Of a stretch of 64,000 nt of DNA, positions 1-11,971 are shown piece by piece. A program made the translations under genes and the position numbers. Source of the stretch: Sipunculus nudus. Taxonomy: Eukaryota; Annelida; Sipuncula; Golfingiida; Sipunculidae. Position 1 is the first letter of the stretch. Each line of letters begins with the position of its first letter. The notes below the pieces were generated by a model. That model worked only from the letters and a program-made list of their open reading frames with translations, had not been told where the DNA came from and made no database searches. The DNA lies in the NCBI GenBank assembly GCA_026874595.1, contig CM049318.1, forward strand, positions 57,147,750 to 57,211,749. Direction: 5' to 3'.

Positions 1-649
1 CCCAGTTATACAGAAAACTGCAATGCAATGGCCATTCTTCATATCGCAAGAAATATCGTTGTAAACAGTTGGTAATATTAATACAATGCTGTGGATTAGG
101 AATTAAACAAAATAATATATTTGAATGTACTCATGGAAGTAGTTTAAATTGTCCACTAATTACATCATATCGGCAGACTCTCTTATCTCAGAGGGAGAAA
201 AAATCCTCCAGCTGTGAGATGTAAAAGGCACCATCGCTTAGCATTAACTAACTTCCGGACCAGGATAAATGTTGCAAGGGACCCCCGAGGGTGACTGTGA
301 TTAAAAGAAGGACCCCTCAATCCAGGAAAAGTTCATTTACCATAAATGCATTAGTGTACGGATGCATTTTATTAACAACAATTCATATTTAATTTTCAAA
401 TATGCACATACTGCAACAAAAGTGTTTTATTTAAGACTATCAGTTATCACCTTCATTCTACCGGTGTATGAGTGCTTTCTATGTGTGTATGTATGTGTGA
501 GTTAATGTTTTGCAGATTATAAACACTAACTGTTATGTAGTTTATAAAATAGTTTATGTGACGGTCTTGCTCGGTTTTTTATTGTTATGGTATAAGTAAT
601 TGTATTAATTGAAATGCCCTTTTTTACTGCCGAGATATTTTAACTGTAG
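1..649. other. non-coding stretch, nothing recognised
   Basis: AT-rich sequence without a convincing reading frame or splice-framed exon. A (TTA)n run lies at about 696-712. It may be 3' UTR or intron of the plus-strand gene whose 3' end follows, but I could not align it to the other family members. Confidence 0.4.
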
Positions 650-1440
650 AGGTTAGATGCAATCCAATAACAGTTAATATGAATGCATGTTGGGTTATTA
701 TTATTATTATTATTTATGATTCCCAGTTTCGCGGTCTTCTGCACCTTGCAATACCCTTAACATTGAGAATAAGTTAAACAAAAAATAGACTTTATCTTAA
801 TTTGGAAACTGTGTAACTTTAACGGGAAATATTTTCTGATTGTCTACACGAGTAACAAGGTATAAACTATCAAACACAGGAAAAGCACATGTTGAAGAGG
901 TACGTAAATACATATTACTGTGTATAATTTTGTCCTTATCAGTAACTGTGTATATACCGTGTATCCGCAGTGTCTACTTTGTAAGAGATGTATTAATCAT
1001 CATAAAAACACTGGTGTATTCATTTCTACAGGAATCAATTCCGATATTCTTCTTTACCATTTGTTTATTCAAAAAAATAAAACAACATTTCTTAATGTCA
1101 ATGGAAAATGTGGTATTAAAAGGATTACTTTGCTAAAATGTAAATGCACATCATAACAAAGCGAAACTTCTAACGACATTCTATCGTTTAATTCTCTGAA
1201 AAGAAATGTCTTCGTGGCTGGTAGACAAAATTAAACAATTTATACTGAAAATTAAATAAAAATCTCTTATGCGGTTCGGGGGGGGGGGGACGGAAGATGA
1301 CGCACGGTGCCTTAACACCCAACTTTTACTTAGTCCGTACGCATCCATTATAAACTGATTATAATAATTGTGGTTACGGTTCTGTTGTATACTGTTTTGT
1401 TAAATGTCTCAATAAAGCTCTTCGTTATTCCTTTAAATAT
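650..1440 (+). other. 3' UTR end of a third family copy (plus strand)
   Basis: The sequence matches, in reverse orientation, the 3' untranslated ends of the two minus-strand EGF/mucin-like genes at 10,690-10,960 and 55,600-56,280. Shared blocks are the poly(A) segment CTCAATAAAGCTCTTCGTTA at about 1,409-1,428, a block with GTGTCTACTTTG near 970 (compare minus strand near 56,015), and the ATTATTATTTA...GCGGTCTTC..GCACC block near 705-745 (compare minus strand near 10,925). The coding exons would lie upstream of the window. Short reading frames here (840-1,156) are not genes. This copy is tail-to-tail with copy 1. Confidence 0.55.
1411..1416 (+). terminator. poly(A) signal AATAAA of the plus-strand family copy
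   Basis: Canonical AATAAA inside a block (TCTCAATAAAGCTCTTCG) that is repeated on the minus strand at 10,726-10,721 and, mutated to AACAAA, near 55,625. Conservation of the hexamer context in three copies supports a real transcript end. Confidence 0.6.
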
Positions 1441-3395
1441 GATTTTTTTGTTAATCAAATATCTGGTACCGTTTTTCTTCAGTTCGAGTGTGGCCCATTG
1501 ATAACGTTTGTATAAATTAGTTGTAATTTTTCACCAATTTTTTAAATTCGGCAATAATTCACTTAAACTTAAATTTAACAAGACGTTTTTAAAAACACCA
1601 AATAGGATGATCTTTGCTGTGTAGGTTTACACAACTATCAGTGCTCAACCCTATCTCTGGGAAGCTCCAGTGGAGAGCCCCCGGCTAATAACGATGACTA
1701 GTTATTGTATCATAAAAAAAGTCCTAACAATAGAATTTAATACTGTCAATTATTATTTATGGTGATTCAGAATACAACCAACATGTAATGGATTGTTCTT
1801 TGAGTGACGATGAACGTATGATCTTCTATGAGATGAATTATCCCACGTCAAATAAAACAACATTTACATTTTGCAAATTTTTGGTTCTTCTGCATTCTTT
1901 TCCAAAGTGACAGGGCATCTGAGTTACTAGACTCACTTTATTTAGAAATTTGCCGCACCGAACAACTGCTTGTAAATGTCCACTGTCCTTTATCCTTTAC
2001 TAACAGATTTGAGATTTAAAAAAAGACTGTTTTCCCATGTATTGTTCTTATTGTATTATTATTATATTTTGCGAGGTAGGGTTGAAATTTTATTCTAGTT
2101 ATTGAAGCAAATTTCAATGGACAATTCACCGTGGAACAGACTATAGTGAAGGAGGTTACCAGTTATAGTCAGGGCGAATAATACCCCTAACTGTTTGTAA
2201 ACCAATGCTCAATCCAACTGGCTGTGATTAGCCTTTCAGGCTCGGAAACTGCAAACCTTAGCAGTTTTTCCATAAAGATGTTTAAATGGTTGCGATAGAA
2301 CCCCCCCCCCCCCTTCCGTTTTGCGTCATATAACCAAACTCTCAATGTTTTGCGCCCCTCTAATTTTCTTGAGCGTGTGCGAATGGCTGAAACGTATTGA
2401 AACATGTTCCATTGCCAAATAATGGACGCAGAACACGTCGTATGCACTCACATTAAATATGGGCCAGCTTTTAATTAATTTGTTTTAACTTTGATGGTAA
2501 CTTGGCAAGGATTATTATAAAGCTCTTGGCAACGGCGTGTGACATTCCATGTTTATAATGAAAAAAAAAAAAAAATAAAAAATTGAAACTGTGGTAAACC
2601 CAAAGGGCACAAAAATAAACAAATTTGTCATGATTTAATAAATGAGAGCAGATAAAGAGTAACTATGAGTCATGCTTTATGGTTATTGCACATAACATTC
2701 CAGAGAAGTTATAAATGGTCCCATGCGTGGTACCCCCTTGTTGGGTTAGTGGTTATCAAGCTAAAAGTATTAGCCCGTGGAACTGATGTACATACACTCT
2801 AAAAGCCGGAGACACGTTTCGTGCTTTAGATTGAAACGCCTGTTTGTCCCATTTTTTAAAACACGTCACAATATTGTCAACGTATTTCATTGTGTATTTT
2901 CACATGTTGGGTATTGAAAAATTGTTTCCATCAAAACACCTCTGAACATGTTTTAAATACCACTAAACCTGGTTCAACTCAAACTTCTTTATATCTTGAA
3001 CCACCTTTTTGTCCAATTTTTTTAACCACGTTTTCAATGGTAAAACATGTTTTACCATTGTATTAGTTGCTTTGTTTTCAGTTTAAACTGAACACAATGA
3101 GAAACATTACTTGTCAATATTTGGTTTATATGTTTCTTGATGGGTAATCTCATGTTAAATAAATGAGAAGTTTTTTTATAAATCCTATGTCATCAAAGGA
3201 ATACAAATTAACTCTAAAGGGGGTTTCATGAGGCTATTCAGGTAAATCAGCTAAAATTAAAATGCAAATTCTAAATTATTTACAATATATCAATACAAAT
3301 AAAAAGTGCAGACTACAGACTCTGTGTATATAATAAAGGTATTACTTATACAAATAAATACTCAGATGTGTTGCTTATCTTATATTTTCGCAATG

Positions 3396-3535
3396 AAAGG
3401 TCCCTGTACTCAAGTACAGACCCCTGTACTTGTACTGAAGTACATTGAGAAATCATGTACTTGTTATTGTACATTAAAATTTAAGAGTAGCCTACTTGTG
3501 CTTTGGCAGGGATGCCTTGTACTTGACCGAGCCTG
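3396..3535. repeat. cluster of GTACTTG / CAAGTAC motifs
   Basis: Within about 140 bp the motif GTACTTG or its complement CAAGTAC (and near variants such as GTACTCAAGTAC) recurs at least six times in both orientations, interleaved with GTACATT. It looks like the subterminal repeat zone of a DNA transposon, but no partner end was identified, so the element type is unassigned. Confidence 0.35.
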
Positions 3536-4014
3536 GAAAGACGGAAACGCAAGTTTTTTATCTCACAGTTCCCCAAGTTTAATTCCCCTCTTCTGGGAGT
3601 TGTGGATCTTTTGAAGGGTATTAGTCCCTCGGTGTAAGTGTGAACCAAACCTTTAAAAAAAATCGTAGATATGCCCCCGGGTGCTGTACTTATCCTATTA
3701 TGACGTCATTACGTCCAGTTCTCTCACAGTCCGCCATGTCCATTTTATGGGTTTATAAAAAAATGTTTATAAAGAAATTCTTGGCTTTCTTCTCAAATCA
3801 TGTTTTAACTTATTTGCTGGAAAATCACATCATGCAAATTAATGTTTTCAGCATCAATAATACATGCATTTTCCTCTTCCTACTCATGGTGCACAAATAT
3901 TGGGCTTTTGCCTTACAAACAGTCAGCACAAAAAAACACCTGTACAGTTGCAATGGAAAAGGCTGTAACTGTATGTACTCTGTGGAATTTAAAATATGTA
4001 TGTCAAACAGTATC

Positions 4015-4080
4015 CAAGCGCGACGGCAAGCAGACGGACGGACGACGGATGCAGGGACATCGCTAGAGCTCAGTTGACAT
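4015..4080. repeat. GACGGACGGACGACGG interspersed-repeat end
   Basis: The tract GCAGACGGACGGACGACGGA followed by GGGACATCGCTAGAGCTCAG resembles the ends of the satellite-like repeats at 16,300-16,345 (GACGGACGACGGACAAAG..ATCGCTATAGCTCA) and 31,345-31,425. It is therefore probably a solitary fragment of the same interspersed family. Confidence 0.45.
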
Positions 4081-5652
4081 ATACTTATAAGCAGCTAAAA
4101 ACAATGATATACATGTATTTTTTTTAATGTTTGCCATTCACGTTTTGATCATTCATGCATTATCAATCAATTCAATGGTTATAACTGAGTGATAATAGAG
4201 GTGTTTGAAGTGAACAGCGGCAATTAACCTTCCATGCTGTATGCAGCTGCTTCCACTTTGAATATGCGTTGAGCCCATGCTACGAATTTGTCAACTGACC
4301 ATTTCTTCTGTCCTTCCATATCCAATCACAGGGAAATTTCCTTTTGTCCTAGCTTGTCCTTTCATCCCAATCCGTTAACCGCACGTTTCCGTCATCAAGT
4401 GTCCGTTTAAACACCGAAAAAGCCCACACGTTCGATTTGATTATGTGCAAAACATGTTCAAAACTTGTGCCAAACCTGTTGAAGCGTCTCAGGACTACAA
4501 AAAATTAAAAATGCCGTACCACATGTTTTAAACGTCTCTATCTAAAACATATTATAAAGTTAGACATGTCGCATCTACTTTGAAACGGCAACTCACCCCC
4601 ACTTTTTGCAGTGTATTATTTCACATAGTATTGTCATTTAATGCTGCAAAGGTATATCTCCCAGGTGATTATTTATCAACCACGGTTTTGTTTCTTTAAA
4701 TTAAATCAAATAAGTGTTTTTCTTGCCGAAACACGGGTGTTCATTGTTATTGCAATGTTTAATTTCTGCATCATATACATTGAAGATCACACGCCAATGT
4801 TATGAGCTTTAGAATACCTTCTGCCAAGTTTCCACCAGTATATAAAGAATTAATTAATGACGGGCAAATCTTTACAGTGACTGTCAGCTTGTCAATACAT
4901 AGCGGTAATCGTGTTGCACCTATATATAAGTATCATCCTAACACCATTTTCTGGCAATGATATATGTTTCAATATACGCTTCAAACATTCACACATGTTT
5001 AGGAAAACAGGAAGGCCGCAAACCATTGTGAGTTTGTTTATGTGGCGTGAGGCAGGTAATGCGTTGGGTTGCTATCGATAAGATTTAATCTTTTTTTGTG
5101 TACAGCTTCAATGGATTATTACAGCCAGCTGTTGTGAGTATTTGAAAATAAACAACGAAGGGTATTAATTCGTCCTTCCTTTAAAATGTTACCTTCGTCA
5201 CTATTTTCTGTACCGCAGTGAGTTGTCCACTACTATTTTGCCTAATTATCCAGAACAAAATTTAAACCATACATTGAAATTATTTGCGTAATGCAATAAA
5301 ATCAATACATTTTACGATATCTAGACCCTGTTGGTAAACGGCCGGGGCCTATGTGATCAAAGGTCTCGCAAGGTTATTGCGAACAAAAACCTTTCGCAAA
5401 CCTCTCGCAGATTGATTTTGGATGTGATCAAAACTTTCGCAAACTCACTATTAGGCGCAGGCACTCCAAAATTTGCGTATTTCAAAAACCTCTAGCAGCA
5501 CCCCTCTCAGCCTCTTTTGGTGCTGTTTATGCACGGAATAGAGCCAAGACAGGTAAATGCTTCATATTTTAATGCCAGCTCAAGCCTAAATGGTTAATAA
5601 CAGTTACTTTCTTTTCAAATAATCCCATGTGTTTATAAAAACATTTATATTC

Positions 5653-5679
5653 ATATATATATATATATATATATATATG
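5653..5679. repeat. (TA)n microsatellite
   Basis: Uninterrupted alternating TA. A second AT-palindromic patch follows at 6,055-6,145. Confidence 0.9.
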
Positions 5680-6954
5680 TTAGAATGTTTAAAAATTTAA
5701 AATGTTATAAAATAATTATACTATATAGTCACGAAATAAATATATAAATATGTTTTTGCACATTATATGTTTCTATTTCATTAAATTTTCATAACATAAA
5801 TAACATTATATATTCAATATGGCTAAACACTTTTTTATCACGTATGTGTTCCCTCCCCTACAAAAAAGGCATCCTTTGTGCATACACAGTTAATATCTAA
5901 ATAGAGATTACACAGTAAGTAAAAATGCATATTTCTTGAAAAATATCTAATATTAATGCTTAGAAATAAATTGTTCAAATTTGAAATGAAAATTTATTAA
6001 TCTGGTCTCAGGACTGAGTTTCCATTTCAAGGTATATAGTTTTATATAGGTTTATAAAATAATATATATAATTATAAAATAATATATATATATAATACAT
6101 ATTATATATCAGTTACATTATTATATTATATATAATATCAGAATTCCGTGAGCTAAATTAGCTGATTAATTATCTTTTATGTTTTCATCGGTGCAATCGG
6201 TTCTATCGGTGTTTCTCTGCATGGTTTATTGGAGAATTTGAATATATACTTGACAGCAATGAAAGAAATTAAATGTTCCATTGATCATTTGATTCTACAG
6301 AGGAACTCACAAAAACTTTAAAAAAATTACGATCAAAGACAAGAATGGTGAGGTAATAAATCAATGTTTTAACTTTAACTTTGGCACTTGTCATAGGTTG
6401 CATGTCTATGGCATATCTATGTAAGACATTTCTATAAATTAACTTGATAGGTTTACATAGGTGTAAAATCAGAAAATTACTTTACTTGGTAAATTATTAA
6501 ATTTGTGTAACATGAATCTATACAGCTTTACATTATTAAAATGCGATTTATGAAAGTTAATTCTTGCACCATTTTTTATGAATAAGATGTTTACTATATT
6601 TAAAACAATCATATCATATAAATGAGTTGGAAATATTCCTGCTTTTGAACCTCTATTTTCTCATTATCACTGTAAGTATATATAAAATGTTTCCGAATTC
6701 TCGACAATCAGAACATCTGCATTTGTAAAAATGTATTATTATTACTAAACAATAACAAGATGCACATTCAAACAATATATTGAAGCATTTGCGCATATAA
6801 ATCGTGTTGAGAGGATTGCAAAATATCATACAGAGTAAATACCACCTGTAAAAAGCGAATTTCTGTCAATGAGGCATGATGATTATGACAGTTATTTAAG
6901 TGTAAATAAACAAGTTTAAGTATATCTTTTTCGGATGTTTACCAGGCGTTCACC

Positions 6955-7001
6955 ATGGGCGTAGCCAGAGGGGGGCCGCAGGGGGCCATGCCCCCCCCCC
7001 C
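6955..7001. mobile_element. DNA-transposon terminus (GGGCGTAGCCAG type)
   Basis: Begins GGGCGTAGCCAGAGGGGGG and runs into a C11 tract. The same terminal signature occurs inverted at 9,400-9,425 (CTGGCTACGCCCC). Such CAGGGGCGTAGCCAGG ends are seen on hAT-like or MITE elements of many invertebrates (family knowledge). No target duplication could be fixed, so the assignment is tentative. Confidence 0.35.
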
Positions 7002-7042
7002 GGTCGCATCCAGTACTTGCCATCCTTTCGGAATTTCACTCA

Positions 7043-7104
7043 GTGTTGTGTGTATATATATAAATTATATATATATATATAATTTATATATATACACACA
7101 ACAC
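7043..7104. repeat. perfect 62-bp palindrome
   Basis: Every base from 7,043 pairs with its complement up to 7,104. The arms begin GTGTTGTGTGTATATATATA and the centre is alternating AT at 7,073/7,074. There is no spacer. It would extrude as a cruciform or hairpin and is not explained by simple TA expansion, because the outer 10 bp of each arm are TGTTGTGTG / CACACAACA. Confidence 0.9.
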
Positions 7105-7455
7105 CAAGAAACAGGCTTTCTTTGGACATACCCATAAAAGATAAATACTGATAACTTGGTCTTAGAAATAACAGCCCGTATAGTCTCAAGAGCAATCTCT
7201 TCAATATATTTACATAATAATAAACGAAATACTGTTACATGTTTTGTTGTTATGGCCATTCCTAATTTAAAAGTGTAAACGGAATATTAAACACAAAGAT
7301 AAGACTATTTAGCTGATGGATATAGTTCGATGCCCCTTTATATTCAACAAGTCCTTTGACATTTTATTCCTATGTCATATATGTAGTTATAGAAGACTCA
7401 ATGGATCCCTGGTATATGTAGGCTTCGATTTAGGAATTGTATGTACTTCCGTTAT

Positions 7456-8094
7456 TCATTATCAATTAAACAATATATAGTGCATTTGAAGTCTGCAGAT
7501 GTAGAGTAAAAGCAGTTAGAGACAAAGCCAATTAAATAAATCAAAGGTGGATGAGCAAGGTTGACCCCATTCGCAATTATGACAGGGACACACCATATAC
7601 ATTGACAGAGACTGTTTCCTCCACAAACGTTGTTGAGCAAGTAAATAAAAATACAGAGGTTTAATTTATTGCAATGTCCTTTCAAGGTCATAACAATAAT
7701 AAGATTCGACGGAGGTATTTCGCCGTTTCATTGAAGGAGTCTGATTGAAATATACGACAAAATTAACGACAAGACTGTGATGGGAAATGTATAGGGGTAT
7801 TTTCTCTTTTGAATCAGAAAAAATTTCGGAGTTCTGAAACATCCAGTTGTTTGAGCAAATATAAGCATTTCCCTCAAATATTAACACCTGACTGGATGCA
7901 CAATGCAGGGTCCTTACGATTATGTTAACATTTAAATGCATTCCACTCGATTCCCATGATATTTGTCTGTTTGTTGAGATAGCTAGCAAGCGGATTATGT
8001 GATCATTTTGTATCTGGGCAATTAACCCTATACAATCGATATAGGTTACTTTTATGGACACCTTGTAAAATCGGGAATATATTTGGGGGGCATC
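7456..8094 (-). other. two overlapping open frames, weak CUB-like resemblance
   Basis: The minus strand is open for 143 codons from 8,097 to 7,666 and again, in an overlapping frame, to 7,452. An acceptor-like sequence (ATTTTACAAG) lies at about 8,060. The central part has a single Cys before a hydrophobic strand (CASSQVLIFEGN) and a later SHHSLVVNFVVYFN segment, which loosely recalls the second half of a CUB domain. No start context, donor site or paralogous copy supports it. It may be chance or a decayed exon. Confidence 0.2.
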
Positions 8095-8745
8095 CATCTT
8101 TATGATCGAAGAAAACTTTCGACTGCAGTGTCGTCCGTGAAAACGGATCCATTGTTACCCCGGTGAACAAAACTTAGACATATACCTGCAGACAAAACCT
8201 ATCCTTTTACAATGCCATATTTTTTACGACTTATCAGTGTATCTAGTTTTATACTTAAATGATTCAAGGAAATGCAAATTATTACAATCGTTTTCATCAT
8301 GGTCAATTCTTACAGTAACATGTAAGAGTACATGAGACTCTGCTACCTCTGATGAAAGTAGACCTGCCATATTCCACAACATCTTGATCACATGCATACG
8401 CATATGTAAATGCTAATTTGTGCTAAACATGCAAGTATTTCCGACGGGGTCATGTTCTCGAGGTTGCTGTCAAGTGGTCCATTGGGTTTGTTTAATATAC
8501 AATTTAATATCCAGATCTTATGTCTTGTGAGGGTTTAAGCAAATGTTATATACAAAAACAATCTAATTAAATAAAAAATATATGTATATAATATAAATCA
8601 AAATATGCCTGTTGGAATGTTTCGAAAGGTTTTCAAACTGATTTGTGCCATAATTACCAAAATAATTATGTTTAAAAGAAACATTTATAATTTCTTTAAA
8701 TAAAATTTAGCAAAAGAATGATATGTTCAAATTTATATTTTTAAG

Positions 8746-8747
<2 letters not shown>

Positions 8748-8803
<56 letters not shown>
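8748..8803. repeat. (TA)n microsatellite
   Basis: About 28 uninterrupted TA units. Confidence 0.95.
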
Positions 8804-8806
<3 letters not shown>

Positions 8807-9324
8807 AGCTCCTCTGGTGATACCGGTACTGGAACTCGCGATATGTGCTCTTAGGATACTTTTGTGCTGTCGAGACCACGGACCCCGGTAAAATGCAAAA
8901 GTTTAACATAAGACTTCAACATATCAGTTATTTCACTCCGAGCATTACATTTAAAAGATAATATTTTGCAAGTTATAAACGTAAATGCACTTTTGCGCCA
9001 TTGATTTTAACATGTTGAAAACGATTGTAATTTTATATCCTAATTTTGAAGAAATATAAATATTAAATATTGAACCCCTCTACAGTTTGACTACATAAGG
9101 CAAAGACATGAGAGAAACGTTTTTCAGGAACAGGAAAGCCTAATTTTTTTTTTGGTGAAAATTACCTCGACATGTTCTCTTTACATTGCATATCAAAATA
9201 ATTTCCCAATATGGGAGGGAGATACCTATACCCTCCCCATGTACCTGTAACTAACTTAAATGAAACCATGGTTCATAATTGAAAATAAACAAAAATCTGT
9301 ATTTTCATACACTAAAATATATCT

Positions 9325-9430
9325 TCCATCACCCCCCCCCCCCCCCCCCCCGCCCGTTTTCGAATTTTTGGATCCGCCACTGATCATGGCCCCCTCCCCT
9401 ACCTCAATCCTGGCTACGCCCCTGTTCACA
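9325..9430. mobile_element. abutting transposon ends around a C20 tract
   Basis: A C20 run (9,332-9,351) is followed by TTTTTGGATCCGCCACTG (inverted CAGTGGCGGATCC end) and then TCCTGGCTACGCCCCTG (inverted CAGGGGCGTAGCCAGG end). Two different terminal signatures lie within 60 bp, suggesting one small element nested at the edge of another. No transposase is visible. Confidence 0.4.
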
Positions 9431-10439
9431 AAATTAACGTTATTACGTATGTAATTTAGGGATACGTTGGTTCGGCGTTGGAAAACGCAGCAAGAGGTTC
9501 AACGCCCTTCCTTCTGCTCTCCCTCCTATCATTTAAGGAAAAAATCGTGATGTGACAGTTTAACGTCAGGGATTAGTTCTAAAATCGCAGCTTAGCGCAC
9601 GTTTGATTTCTGGATTTTCCTAGCCCCGTTGCTTTGATACCAGAAATCCAGTCTTAAATAAATACATATCATTTTTGTTACCTTCATCTTCTTTCAATAT
9701 ACAGTACAGCTTAACCGTTGAGCCTATAAACGTTAATATATATAAATATATGTATATACACATGTGAGTGTCTACTAGAGGTGACCTTGGATGCGGGTTT
9801 TGAAAAGTGAAAGTGTATATACATACAAAGCAAATATCATCCTCGCGGAGCTTTCATGTCTCTTATAAGATCTTGATACATTTAAGGTAAAAAAATAAAG
9901 ATATGTTCCTCAGGCACCACCCTAGTCTCTTAAAACCCCCGTTTCAATCAAAAAATTTTTTATAGCTTTAGTGGCACGTGGTTTTCAGGTAACGTGCGTG
10001 ATAGCTTCCGAAAAAAAATCGAACCTGGGACTCCTGCGTTGGTAAGTTTTGTAAATGGACAATATTTCTCCATGAATATGCTTCAATATATTGATTATTC
10101 CTCAAATGTGTGGGCCCAATAAAGTTTTACATCGTTTATTATAATTTTTGTTGTTTCAAATTTGTAAAAACTTTTTTTCTAGCTTGAAACTTATAAACCC
10201 TTGAAATTGTACATGATAGTATGTGTTAGAATAAAAATGTAATATTTCGCCTCTCAAAGGGACTGTTTTCACGTTCCGTACCCGTTCGGCCAGAATGTTC
10301 AGCCAGAATAAATATGGCTGCCCTCGCATCCAACCGCCAGAAATCGTTTTATGAAATAACTTCAATTAAACTTCATTTGCATTTAAATTCAATAATGGTA
10401 ATAAAACCACCTACTGGTGAAACAAATTACAGCTAATTC

Positions 10440-10640
10440 TACTTGATTCAATGCGTATGCAGTTCCAAATGGGGCGCAGGGGCACGTGCCCCTGCGAGAC
10501 ATTCTATTTTTTTTTCTGTGTTGCATTGAATAGTTCGTAGACCCCTTTCAGTCAAAAGAGTTGCACCTCTCACTGTAACAAGAGATTTTATAATCAAGTT
10601 TATCCGTAAAGCAAAATTCTGGATCCACCACTGCAAATGT
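10440..10640 (-). mobile_element. short non-autonomous element (MITE-like)
   Basis: The right edge reads TTCTGGATCCACCACTGCAA (inverted CAGTGGTGGATCCAGAA), the same terminal signature as at 9,370. The left side carries a perfect 22-bp GC palindrome at 10,475-10,496 centred on CACGTG. An AT-rich core contains no protein. Element limits are approximate. Confidence 0.4.
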
Positions 10641-10689
10641 CAACCAGCTCAAACTGAAGCATATAGGCACTATAAATCTGATTATCAAG

Positions 10690-11267
10690 AAAAGTCTTAT
10701 TTTAAGGAATAACGAAGAGCTTTATTGAGACGTGTAACACAATATGAAAAACACCACAACCACAGTAGTTATAAATTATATATTAACTATATATTATATA
10801 TATTATATATATATATACATAAAAATACATAAAATAGTACCTTTTAATAAAATATAGTTTCTTAAAGATATACTCTATTTTCTGTTTTACTTATTCTGAA
10901 TGCAATTTGTATTACATGGTGCGGAAGACCGCGGAACCCAGAATCCTAAATAATAATAAAATTTTCCATCCTTGTGTAATGTTGTTTCTATTCTCCTTAA
11001 GGATAGGGCGCCATCTGAGGTATCTCAGTGTACTATACTCTGCAACTAAAATATGTGCTGGATAAAAAAGTTCATTTCAATTACTACATTTAAGTATACT
11101 ATAGGTATAGTTATAAAACATGAAAAGCCCATCATTATTTAAAAGCATAAAAGTTAATACTAGTGTAGCACTTAAACAAAAATTATAAGCATAAAAGGTA
11201 ATGCTAGTGTAGCACTTAAACATAAACTTACACCCACCCACCGTTACACACACTCACACACACATAT

Positions 11268-11304
<37 letters not shown>

Positions 11305-11726
11305 CGAAAAATCTATGGAGAAAGACAAGGAAACTCATGTGAACACGATCAGCCGTTTGGTGTCTTTCAAACAACACCGGCTTTGTGCTAAAAAGATTCC
11401 GTTATAATCCGGTATATAGGTAATTCTACCTGCATCTCTGTTGAATTACAGGCCGCATACATGTATATCTCCCGAGAGTTATGCAAGCGTAAGCCTAGGA
11501 AATGACGGCGTATACCATAAAGATGAGATTTACTTCTTTTGGATATCCACATTGTATTGTTTCGTTTCCAATCCTCATCTACAGCCTAATCTTGATGTAA
11601 CCGTCTGTTTACAGCACAGCCTAATCTTTATGTAACCGTCTGTTTACAGCGATGTTGCAATGTGAAATATGGCCATTGCATTGCATTTTCCCGTATGACT
11701 GGGGTCACGACCGACGACAGGCCTTA
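10690..11726 (-). other. 3' UTR of EGF/mucin-like gene copy 1
   Basis: Lies between the stop codon at 11,727 and the AATAAA at 10,726-10,721. It aligns along much of its length with the copy 2 region 55,600-57,000 (for example CGTTATAATCCGGTATAT at 11,399 and 56,617) and with the plus-strand 650-1,440 region. It contains a (TA)n run (about 11,266-11,300), a CA-rich run, and a local direct repeat of about 55 bp (11,142-11,232, unit containing TAGTGTAGCACTTAAACA). Confidence 0.6.
10721..10726 (-). terminator. poly(A) signal AATAAA, copy 1
   Basis: TTTATT on the plus strand, in the conserved block TCTCAATAAAGCTCTTCG shared with 1,411-1,416. Copy 2 has AACAAA at the equivalent place. Confidence 0.6.
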
Positions 11727-11971
11727 TCAGTTCAGTGTAAATATCAACTGAGTGGTGATTTCATTTCTAGCATAATATCGTGATACTATGTGACCTACAC
11801 GTGCCCTCGCGTCTTGCAAGTTCTCTTTCAGGTACACGAAGTTCTCGTAGTAGATGTTAAGGTCGAAGATGAATAAGCCAACTAGGAAAGCAATGCTGAT
11901 CAGAAGTCCCGCCATGCCCATGATAGCTGCTCCTTTCGCCTCAACTGGCTCGTCTTCGACCACAAGAACTT
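11727..11971 (-). CDS. terminal exon, copy 1: TM helix and cytoplasmic tail
   Basis: Acceptor GTTACAG precedes 11,971. The exon is entered in phase 1 and encodes 80 residues to the stop at 11,727. Residues 1-14 are an acidic juxtamembrane stretch (VVEDEPVEAKGAA). Residues 15-38 are a single hydrophobic helix (MGMAGLLISIAFLVGLFIF). A tail follows with YYENFVYLKENLQDARARV and several tyrosines. The orthologous exon of copy 2 (57,227-57,001) is identical at 60 of 74 positions, with changes crowded in the last 15 residues, so the reading frame is under constraint. It joins the Thr/Pro-rich exon ending at 12,253 in frame (..WLQDIE|E-VLVVED). No known family was recognised. It is the membrane anchor of a type I protein. 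Confidence 0.72.

Larger units (their letters stand above)
1441..6954. other. intergenic, AT-rich, scattered simple repeats
   Basis: No exon that I can support. Contents: a C13 run at 2,301-2,313, an A-rich run at about 2,562-2,576, a GTACTTG-motif cluster at 3,400-3,530, a GACGGACGGACGACGGA tract near 4,034-4,050, (TA)n at 5,653-5,679, and an alternating AT/TA palindromic patch at 6,055-6,145. The longest reading frame (3,640-4,077) contains the GACGGACGACGG repeat and shows no domain. Confidence 0.5.
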
